Assembly (NCBI GenBank): GCA_029262935.1
Contig: JAJCYK010000101.1
Location: 1 to 6,532, forward strand
Direction: 5' to 3'
Length of the DNA stretch: 6,532 nt
DNA from: Cytophagales bacterium
GTDB taxonomy: Bacteria; Bacteroidota; Bacteroidia; Cytophagales; Cyclobacteriaceae
Shown here: one piece after another, positions 1 through 5,915 of the stretch
Layout: every line of letters starts with the position of its first letter
Position numbering within the stretch: position 1 is the stretch's first letter
The notes under the pieces: generated by a model
Database searches by the model: none
What the model saw: the letters and a program-made list of their open reading frames with translations, nothing else
What the model was told of the DNA's origin: nothing
Translations under genes and position numbers: made by a program

Positions 1-1
1 A

Positions 2-889
2 GCTGACGGCAAAACGCTGTATTTTAGTTCCAACGGTCATGCTGGGTATGGGAAGAATGATATATTTATGAGTAAACGGCTTGACAACAGCTGGAAAAAC
101 TGGTCTCAACCTACCAATTTAGGTGCGCCAATTAATTCTGCTGGAACGGATGCCTACTACAGCGTCCCGGCTGCTGGAGATTATGCTTATTTTGTTAGTA
201 GTGAAAAAAGTTTAGGACGAACAGATATTTTTAGAATTGCCTTGCCCACCGCCGTGAAGCCCGAACCGGTCGTTTTGGTTTATGGCAAAGTTTTAAACAG
301 TAAAACGAATCAACCCTTGCAAACGGGCATCACCTACCACAACTTCCCTACGGATCAAGAGGTAGGAGTGGCGCAGTCCAACCCTGAAAGTGGCTATTAT
401 GAAATTGTTTTGCCGGTTAGCCAAGTATATAGTTTTTTTGCAGAAAAAGAAGGTTTCTACTCGGTACAAGATCGTTTGGACCTAACCAAGATTGCCGCCT
501 ATGGCGAAATCGAACGAGACCTTTTCCTGACTCCCATTGAGGTAGGTCAAGTAGTGGAAATGCACAATGTTTTGTTTTATCAAAGCAAGGCGGAATTAAT
601 CCCCACTAGTTTTCCTGAGTTAAATAAGTTAGCCGCAATGTTAAAGGAAAATGCTTCCATTACCATTGATTTAGCAGGGCATACGGACAATGTGGGTGAC
701 CGCTATAAAAATATTCAACTTTCTGAAGACCGGGTAAATGCCGTTAAGGACTATTTGATAAGTCAAGGAGTACCTGAAGCACGAATCACTGGTAAGGGTT
801 ATGGAGGTAGTAAACCAATTGCTGATAATAGTAAGGAAATGACCCGTCGTCTAAATCGACGGGTAGAGTTTACTATTGTCAATTTCTAA
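2..889 (+). CDS. PD40-repeat / OmpA-family outer membrane protein, C-terminal part (5' end outside window)
   Basis: The frame is open from base 2 with no start at the left edge, so this is the last 295 codons of a longer gene; the ATG at 68 lies inside a conserved repeat and is not the start. The visible protein begins in a PD40 (WD40-like) blade (ADGKTLYFSSNG...GKNDIFMS), with a second one near visible residues 50-80 (YAYFVSSEKSLGRTDIFRI). A carboxypeptidase-regulatory-like beta domain follows (GKVLNSKTNQPLQTGI, about 93-150). The C-terminus is an OmpA peptidoglycan-binding domain (about 180-295) with LAGHTDNVG, the SEDR helix, GKGYGGSKP and NRRVEF; the Asp of HTDNVG and the Arg of NRRVEF are the expected diaminopimelate-binding residues. 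The family usually has about 600-700 residues and links the outer membrane to peptidoglycan; such proteins often lie near type IX secretion or gliding genes, but none are seen here. The TAA stop lies inside the 3' end of the convergent marR-like gene. Confidence 0.93.
   Translation, partial: ADGKTLYFSSNGHAGYGKNDIFMSKRLDNSWKNWSQPTNLGAPINSAGTDAYYSVPAAGDYAYFVSSEKSLGRTDIFRIALPTAVKPEPVVLVYGKVLNSKTNQPLQTGITYHNFPTDQEVGVAQSNPESGYYEIVLPVSQVYSFFAEKEGFYSVQDRLDLTKIAAYGEIERDLFLTPIEVGQVVEMHNVLFYQSKAELIPTSFPELNKLAAMLKENASITIDLAGHTDNVGDRYKNIQLSEDRVNAVKDYLISQGVPEARITGKGYGGSKPIADNSKEMTRRLNRRVEFTIVNF
842..864. terminator. Perfect 8-bp inverted repeat at the 3' end of the ompA-like gene; possible terminator for the convergent marR-like transcript
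   Basis: ACCCGTCG (842-849) and CGACGGGT (857-864) are perfect reverse complements around a 7-base loop (TCTAAAT), giving a hairpin with six G:C pairs in eight. On the - strand it starts 14 bases past the stop of the marR-like gene and is followed by a moderately T-rich stretch (ATTTCCTTACT), so it could terminate that transcript. On the + strand it lies inside the ompA-like gene, 22 bases before its stop, with no T tract directly after. It encodes the conserved RRLNRRV motif, so the symmetry could be a by-product of paired Arg codons. The repeat is seen directly; the terminator role is inferred. Confidence 0.35.
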
Positions 890-1343
890 TTTTAACGGGG
901 TCTACCGGGACTTGAAGGTTGCGGGCAATGTACTCCATGGTTTCAATAAATTTATCTTGTCGCTCCTTCGGGAGATTACTTAGCATCCTTTCACCTAACT
1001 CATGTTTCTTGGATTGAAACAAGTCAAATACCCCCACGCCCTTTTTAGTTAAAGATACTTTTACAATACGACGGTCCTCTCGAGAATTTACTCGTTTCAG
1101 GTATTTTTTATCCACTAATTTGTCAACGGTCCAGGTAGCTGTACTTAAAGGTACCTCGCAAAAAGCCGCTACCTGCCTCATTATTACCTCGTCTTCTCTT
1201 CCGATATAGCCTATCAGGGAAAGATCCTGATGTGTGATGTCCTTGGTCATTTCTACACAAAAGTCATCAACCTCTTGCAGCTTTATTATTAATCGTTCGA
1301 AAGCGGAGGAAAGCCTATTTATGTTATTCACTTTCACTTTCAT
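879..1343 (-). CDS. MarR-family winged helix-turn-helix transcriptional regulator
   Basis: This 154-residue protein has the usual MarR length. Residues 54-85 (VIMRQVAAFCEVPLSTATWTVDKLV...) form the helix-turn-helix, with the recognition helix around STATWTVDKL. Residues 86-100 form the beta wing, with the hallmark acidic-Arg-Arg pattern (RED-RRIVKVSLTKKG). Flanking helices at 10-45 and 103-143 fit the dimerisation domain. The ATG at 1343 is the first start in the frame, because an in-frame TGA lies only five codons upstream; no clear Shine-Dalgarno sequence is visible, which is common in Bacteroidota. The gene is divergent from the transporter operon across a 180-bp region with two matched dyads, so it probably represses that operon and itself. 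MarR proteins are dimers usually released from DNA by small aromatic, amphipathic or lipid-like ligands; the ligand here is unknown. Its last 11 bp overlap the convergent ompA-like gene. Confidence 0.92.
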   Translation of the reverse strand: MKVKVNNINRLSSAFERLIIKLQEVDDFCVEMTKDITHQDLSLIGYIGREDEVIMRQVAAFCEVPLSTATWTVDKLVDKKYLKRVNSREDRRIVKVSLTKKGVGVFDLFQSKKHELGERMLSNLPKERQDKFIETMEYIARNLQVPVDPVKIRN

Positions 1344-1370
1344 TACGCTATTCTGTCATTAATTGGCCCA

Positions 1371-1399
1371 TCCATTTGATAAGCCTACTACAATATAAT
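1371..1399 (+). promoter_or_regulatory. Tentative promoter elements for the transporter operon
   Basis: The divergent intergenic region contains TATAAT at 1394-1399, and TCCATTTG at 1371-1378, which differs at one fixed position from the Bacteroidota -7 consensus TAnnTTTG. Neither has a convincing partner at the standard upstream distance. One of them may drive the + strand operon, with the dyads at 1420-1432 and 1474-1492 lying downstream as repressor sites. No clear promoter for the marR-like gene was found on the other strand. Weak, motif-only evidence. Confidence 0.2.
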
Positions 1400-1419
1400 A
1401 CTAAATCCATAAGAAAAAG

Positions 1420-1432
1420 TTCAATAATTGAA
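1420..1432. promoter_or_regulatory. Candidate MarR operator, site 1
   Basis: TTCAATAATTGAA is a perfect 6-1-6 dyad. It is one of two copies of a TTCA-N5-TGAA element in the divergent region: it matches site 2 at 11 of 13 positions, with starts 57 bp apart. Size, symmetry and position between a marR-like gene and the operon fit a MarR-dimer operator. The dyad is seen directly; binding is inferred. It would fall inside the transporter gene only if the unlikely TTG at 1428 were the start. Confidence 0.5.
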
Positions 1433-1473
1433 ATATTATGAAACTAAAATATTTCCATACCGTATTATTCTAT

Positions 1474-1492
1474 TAATTCAATACCTGAATTA
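1474..1492. promoter_or_regulatory. Candidate MarR operator, site 2
   Basis: TAATTCA-ATACC-TGAATTA is a perfect 7-5-7 inverted repeat of 19 bp. Its core, TTCAATACCTGAA (1477-1489), repeats site 1 at 11 of 13 positions. It ends 31 bp before the preferred transporter start (1524), so a bound dimer could block initiation or early elongation. A weaker relative with the same geometry, TTCT-N5-AGAA, lies at 1509-1521, 32 bp further on. The role is inferred. Confidence 0.5.
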
Positions 1493-1523
1493 TTTACAAC
1501 TTGAAAAATTCTATTTCAGAACT

Positions 1524-3908
1524 ATGGAGAAATTAGAAAATCAGGATTCCTCGCAACGGGGAGCCTTTGCCGTTAATTGGGCAAACTGGATTATTCGTAA
1601 CCGATGGGTGGTATTAGTACTATCGCTGGTATTGGTAGGCCTGTTGGGTATGGGCCTGCCTAAGTTGGGATTCGACGGAGACTATAGAGCATTCTTCAGC
1701 AAAGAAAACCCCCAAAGACAAGCTTTTGATGAACTGCAGAACAAATATACTCAAGACGACAACGTATTAGTGGTGATTGAACCCCTGGATGGTAAAGCCT
1801 TTAGCAAGGAGACATTGTCCGCCATTGAGTCACTCACATCTCAGAGTTGGCAAACGCCATATTCCAGTAGGGTTGATGCCATTACGAATTTTCAACATAC
1901 CTACTCCCAAGGGGACGATCTTTTTGTGGAAGATTTGGTGGAGCAAGCAGACGGCAAGAACACCCGGGAGTTAAACAAAATAGCTACGATTGCCTTAGAA
2001 GAACCTTTATTAGTAAATCGGTTATTAAATGAGCAAGGTACGGTCACTGCCATAAATATCACCGTAAAGTTACCGGGGGAAGCCGTTGGTGAAGGCCCTG
2101 AAGTAGTGGCTTTCGTACGGGAAATGGTAGCTAAGTTCGAAGCAGAGAACCCCAATTTAAAAACACATTTATCTGGATTGGTAATGTTAAATGCTGCTTT
2201 TTTTGAGGCTTCTCAAAAAGATTCAAGTACCCTGATCCCATTAATGTTTTTAGCGATAATACTGACAATTTTATTCGCGACCCGCACGTTTTCCGGGACA
2301 ATTTCTTCTTTGGTGATTATCGTATTCTCTATTGTCGCAGGGATGGGATTTGCCGGTTGGATGGGTATTCTACTAACTCCTCCCTCAGCTTCAGCTCCTA
2401 TAATAATCATGACGTTGGCGGTAGCAGACAGCATACACATCCTGATCACCATGGTACAAGGCATGAGAGCAGGGTTAACGAAGCAAGAGGCCATAATTGA
2501 AAGCATTAGAGTTAATTTCATGCCGGTATTTATTACCAGTTTCACCACCATCATTGGATTTCTTAGTATGAATACCAGTGATGTGCCTCCCTTCCATGAT
2601 CTCGGTAACATTACTTCAGCAGGTATGGCAGGGGCCTTCCTCTTTTCTGTCACCACCTTGCCGGCTTTGATGGCCGTCTTACCAGTACGCATCAAAGCCA
2701 GGGAGGCGGGTAAGGAAATCGGCAACGGATTTATCATGGGTATTTCCAACTTTGTAACGACTCATCCTAAAAAGTTGCTATGGGCTTCTAGTTTTACTGT
2801 CATTGTGTTGACCACTTTTGCGGCGAACAATCGATTAAATGATGCTTTTATTAAATATTTCGATTCCAGTATTTCCTTTCGAGCCGATACAGATTTTATT
2901 AGTGAAAACCTCACTGGAATATACAATATTGAGTTTTCCTTAGGGTCGGGCGAAAGCGGTGGTATTAACAATCCTCAGTACTTATCCTATTTGCAGAGTT
3001 TCGAAATCTGGTTGCAGGATCAGGACGAAGTAATTCATGTGAATGCATTCACAGAGATTGCGCGTAGAGTTAACCGCTCTATGCATGGTGACACCGCTCG
3101 GTATTATACTGTGCCTCAAAATCGAGAGGAGGCCGCTCAATACCTGTTACTCTACGAAATGTCCTTGCCTTTTGGTTTGGATTTAAACAATCAGATCAAC
3201 GTAGACAAGTCCGAGACTAGACTAACCGCCACCGTGAAGAACTTGGATTCCAATGAAATGATTGCCTTCTCCACTAAGGCCGAACAGTGGTTGCAAAACA
3301 ATACACCAAAATACATGCACGCTACGGCCATCAGCCCCACTTTGATGTTTTCCCATTTATCAAAACGACAGATTACCAGTATGATCTCCGGTACTGTCTT
3401 GGCTATCATTATTATCTCAGTGGTCTTGATGATTGCCTTAAGAAGTATTGGGTTTGGGCTTTTAAGCCTTATTCCTAACCTAACACCAGTTGCCGTAGGT
3501 TTTGGAGTATGGGCGTTGTTAAGCGGAACCATTAACGTGGGAATGGCCATCGTTTTTGGCATGACTTTAGGAATTATTGTTGACGATACCGTGCATTTTC
3601 TGTCCAAGTATTTAAGGGCACGCCGTACGCGTAATGCCAATGCCCGGGAAGCTGTACAATATGCTTTCAGCACGGTAGGTCGCGCTCTGGTGGTCACTAC
3701 TATGGTATTGCTTATCGGGTTTGCCATTCTGGCACAATCAAGTTTTGGTATGAATTCAGATATGGCCCGAATTACCACCATTATAATTCTAGCGGCTTTG
3801 ATTATTGATTTCATCATGTTGCCTTCGATTTTAATTCTTATGGCCAATGAAAAGAATACTACCACAGATGTCCCATTGGATTTGGTAGCGGAAGAAGTGT
3901 TGAACTAA
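1524..3908 (+). CDS. MMPL/RND-superfamily inner-membrane transporter
   Basis: The protein has 794 residues with the duplicated RND plan: one membrane segment (28-45), a large periplasmic loop (46-235), five segments (about 236-388), then the repeat: one segment (416-434), a second loop (435-615) and five segments (618-773). The fourth segment of each half carries charged residues in related settings, ADSIH (D302, H305) and VDDTVH (D687, D688, H691), the expected proton-relay positions. IPNLTP at 650-655 is also typical. It resembles the 'predicted exporters of the RND superfamily' (COG1033-type, alongside HpnN and MmpL proteins), which move lipids or hydrophobic compounds, rather than AcrB-type drug pumps, which are over 1000 residues. 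I chose the ATG at 1524; a TTG at 1428 would add 32 residues that overlap both candidate operators and look like translated intergenic DNA. No Shine-Dalgarno sequence is evident. First gene of the operon, 18 bp before the next. Substrate unknown. Confidence 0.92.
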   Translation: MEKLENQDSSQRGAFAVNWANWIIRNRWVVLVLSLVLVGLLGMGLPKLGFDGDYRAFFSKENPQRQAFDELQNKYTQDDNVLVVIEPLDGKAFSKETLSAIESLTSQSWQTPYSSRVDAITNFQHTYSQGDDLFVEDLVEQADGKNTRELNKIATIALEEPLLVNRLLNEQGTVTAINITVKLPGEAVGEGPEVVAFVREMVAKFEAENPNLKTHLSGLVMLNAAFFEASQKDSSTLIPLMFLAIILTILFATRTFSGTISSLVIIVFSIVAGMGFAGWMGILLTPPSASAPIIIMTLAVADSIHILITMVQGMRAGLTKQEAIIESIRVNFMPVFITSFTTIIGFLSMNTSDVPPFHDLGNITSAGMAGAFLFSVTTLPALMAVLPVRIKAREAGKEIGNGFIMGISNFVTTHPKKLLWASSFTVIVLTTFAANNRLNDAFIKYFDSSISFRADTDFISENLTGIYNIEFSLGSGESGGINNPQYLSYLQSFEIWLQDQDEVIHVNAFTEIARRVNRSMHGDTARYYTVPQNREEAAQYLLLYEMSLPFGLDLNNQINVDKSETRLTATVKNLDSNEMIAFSTKAEQWLQNNTPKYMHATAISPTLMFSHLSKRQITSMISGTVLAIIIISVVLMIALRSIGFGLLSLIPNLTPVAVGFGVWALLSGTINVGMAIVFGMTLGIIVDDTVHFLSKYLRARRTRNANAREAVQYAFSTVGRALVVTTMVLLIGFAILAQSSFGMNSDMARITTIIILAALIIDFIMLPSILILMANEKNTTTDVPLDLVAEEVLN

Positions 3909-3926
3909 TTATAAACTTTAAGAAAG

Positions 3927-4703
3927 ATGAAAATTTTAATCATGTTATTTATAACCCTGGGGGCTTCCCCGTTATGGGCACAAACCAATCAGGGTTTAGA
4001 AATTGCCAAAAAAGCCGATGCGGCGGATTTAGGATTTGAAAGTTCTCAAGTAAAACTGAAAATGATCCTAAAAAACAAACACGGTCAGGAAAGTACCCGA
4101 TTGCTGGAGACAAAAACATTAGAGCAGGTGGTGGATGGAGACAAATCACTTATCGTTTTCAACAGCCCCCGGGATGTAAAAGGTACGGCCACTTTGACTT
4201 TTACCCACAAAGAGGGCTCTGATGACCAATGGTTGTTCTTACCGGCTATAAACCGGGTAAAGCGCATCTCTTCCGATAATAAATCGGGACCTTTTATGGG
4301 TAGTGAATTTGCCTATGAGGACCTGTCTTCACAGGAAGTGGAGAAATACACTTATGAGTTTATAAAAAATGAAAAGTACAATGGATTTAATTGCGCTTTG
4401 ATTTCTCAAGATCCGGTGGATCCCAAGTCAGGCTACACCAAACGCTTGGTGTGGTACAATCTGGATCAAGACTACCGATTAGAGAAAACGGAATTTTTTG
4501 ATCGTAAAAATACGTTGTTGAAAACCTTAACCTACAAGGATTACGAACAGTATCTAGACAAGCATTGGCGGGCCGGATCTTTTGTAATGGTCAATCACCA
4601 AACTGGCAAGGAGACCACTTTGATTTTTGAAGATTATACCTTCAAAACAGGTTTGGCGGAAGAAGATTTCTCGCAGAACAGTTTAAAAAGAGCAGGTAGT
4701 TAG
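3927..4703 (+). CDS. LolA-like periplasmic carrier ('outer membrane lipoprotein-sorting protein' family)
   Basis: The protein has 258 residues. Residues 1-18 are a signal peptide (MKILIMLFITLGASPLWA, cleaved before Q19, signal peptidase I type; no lipobox Cys), so the mature protein should be soluble in the periplasm. The family signature is clear at residues 78-133: FNSPRDVKGTATL, DDQWLFLPAINRVKRIS, then NKSGPFMGSEFAYEDL. This matches the LolA_like/COG2834-type group, which has the open beta-half-barrel fold of LolA/LolB that holds acyl chains. The only Cys (C156) lies in the mature part. Despite the family name, no LolC/D/E or LolB gene is nearby, so carrying the transporter's cargo is more likely than general lipoprotein sorting; that is inference from gene order. 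It starts 18 bp after the transporter stop, behind a purine-rich AAGAAAG, and its TAG stop abuts the next ATG with no gap. Confidence 0.88.
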   Translation: MKILIMLFITLGASPLWAQTNQGLEIAKKADAADLGFESSQVKLKMILKNKHGQESTRLLETKTLEQVVDGDKSLIVFNSPRDVKGTATLTFTHKEGSDDQWLFLPAINRVKRISSDNKSGPFMGSEFAYEDLSSQEVEKYTYEFIKNEKYNGFNCALISQDPVDPKSGYTKRLVWYNLDQDYRLEKTEFFDRKNTLLKTLTYKDYEQYLDKHWRAGSFVMVNHQTGKETTLIFEDYTFKTGLAEEDFSQNSLKRAGS

Positions 4704-5915
4704 ATGAGAACACACCGGTTGTGGTATTCTTTATTGGTGTTGTCGCTGGCATTAATGGTCATAGGCAGCACCAATTTAAATGGCCAAAAAACGGTTGAAA
4801 AAGATTTTAAATTGGAGCTCCAATTGGAGAACAGACTTTTCTTCAATGACGGACTGTACCAGGGCCAAGCGCGCAATCACTTTTCGGTGGCCCTTCAACC
4901 CGAGTTTGGGTTGGAATGGGATGAAGGCCGACAAAGTATTGTGGGGAATCTGTTTTTTCGATGGGATCAACAGGATAGCCGACGCACGCACTTTGATGTA
5001 AGAGAACTGTACTATCAACAGGTAAGCGACAAGTGGGAATGGAGCGTGGGATTAAAGAAAATCTTTTGGGGAGTAACCGAATCGGCCCATTTGGTGGATA
5101 TCATAAACCAAACCGACCAAGTGGAAGGATTTGATGGTGAGCAAAAACTAGGGCAGCCTATGTTTCATGCTTCAATTCCCTCAAAGAGGGGTACTTTCGA
5201 TCTATTCTATCTTCCCTATACGCCTAGGCGTCAGTTCCCAGGGGAAGCAGGCCGGCTTCGGTTCCCCCAAGAGATTGCTAAAAACGATGTGGATGTAGAT
5301 AGTAAGTTGGATTCCTTCTATCCCAGCTTCGCGGTGCGCTGGTCGCATTACTTTGGTGCAGTAGATGTTGGGGTTTCCAACTTTTATGGTATAGGTAGAG
5401 AGCCCTTGTTTAAAGTTGGATCCGCTGCGGAAGTTACGGCCTTTTACCCCATAATAAATCAAACCGGATTGGACCTGCAGGTCACTTCCGGCCCCATTTT
5501 ATGGAAACTGGAAAGCATATATCGCTACGCTGAGGAACAAGATTTTGCCGCCTTGGCTGTAGGGCTGGAATACACCTTTGGTAATATCGCCTCTAGCGGA
5601 TTGGACATTGGTATCTTAGGAGAATACCTTTACGACAGCAGGGGTGCATTGGCCTTAAGCAATTTGGCCAACGACTTGTTTTTAGGTGCGAGATTTGCCC
5701 TTAATGATACTCAAGGTTCAGAACTTTTGGCTGGGGCCGTAATTGATTTAAAGGGTAAAGGGACATTTATCAGTGCTGAAGGATCTCGTCGTTTTGGAGA
5801 TAATTGGAAAATCAGTTTGGAGTCCCGGATTTTTTCCAATATTAAGCAGGACCAATTGGCTTTCTTTTTCCGAGAAGACAGTTTTGTCTTGTTAAAGGTA
5901 TCTCGATTCTTTTAA
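4704..5915 (+). CDS. Outer-membrane beta-barrel protein, DUF1302-like, third gene of the export operon
   Basis: The protein has 403 residues. Residues 1-27 are a signal peptide (basic MRTHR, hydrophobic 7-21, cleavage near NGQ). The rest is dominated by alternating aromatic/hydrophobic strands with short turns and ends in KVSRFF, the terminal aromatic expected of a Bam-recognised barrel. Residues 98-140 (DVRELYY...WSVGLKKIFWGVTESAHLVDIINQTDQ) recall the core of DUF1302-type barrels (REL, then G-x-K/R-xx-WG, then N-x-x-D); members of that family are found beside RND transporters and periplasmic lipid-binding proteins in other phyla. The match is by eye, so a different porin family is possible. 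There is no coiled-coil or TolC-like helical barrel, so it is not a classic efflux duct. Its ATG directly follows the upstream TAG (TAGATG), with AGCAGG just before, which suggests translational coupling. Likely role: the outer-membrane exit or acceptor for the operon's cargo. Confidence 0.8.
   Translation: MRTHRLWYSLLVLSLALMVIGSTNLNGQKTVEKDFKLELQLENRLFFNDGLYQGQARNHFSVALQPEFGLEWDEGRQSIVGNLFFRWDQQDSRRTHFDVRELYYQQVSDKWEWSVGLKKIFWGVTESAHLVDIINQTDQVEGFDGEQKLGQPMFHASIPSKRGTFDLFYLPYTPRRQFPGEAGRLRFPQEIAKNDVDVDSKLDSFYPSFAVRWSHYFGAVDVGVSNFYGIGREPLFKVGSAAEVTAFYPIINQTGLDLQVTSGPILWKLESIYRYAEEQDFAALAVGLEYTFGNIASSGLDIGILGEYLYDSRGALALSNLANDLFLGARFALNDTQGSELLAGAVIDLKGKGTFISAEGSRRFGDNWKISLESRIFSNIKQDQLAFFFREDSFVLLKVSRFF
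5875..5890. repeat. Short inverted repeat near the 3' end of the barrel gene
   Basis: AAGACA (5875-5880) and TGTCTT (5885-5890) are perfect reverse complements around GTTT. The element lies 22 bases before the barrel stop and just downstream of the convergent sulfotransferase-like gene. The stem has only two G:C pairs and no clean T tract follows on either strand, so a terminator role is weakly supported. No better terminator was found at this junction. Confidence 0.2.

Noticed and set aside
2213..2749. - strand open frame (178 codons) antisense to membrane segments 2-6 of the pump
   Set aside because: Mirror of hydrophobic codons in a real gene, with no recognisable motif and no separate expression signal.
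3191..3865. Long - strand open frame (224 codons) antisense to the pump gene
   Set aside because: It lies wholly inside the well-supported transporter gene, and its hydrophobic, Lys/Arg/Ile-rich translation is a reading of membrane-segment codons in reverse. No domain is recognisable.
5202..5462. - strand open frame (86 codons) inside the barrel gene
   Set aside because: Antisense shadow of a coding region with clear beta-barrel character; no motif.
879..5915. Reading the operon as a standard tripartite multidrug efflux pump
   Set aside because: The pump has MMPL/COG1033-like size (794 residues), there is no membrane-fusion protein, and the outer-membrane component is a beta-barrel, not a TolC-type helical channel.
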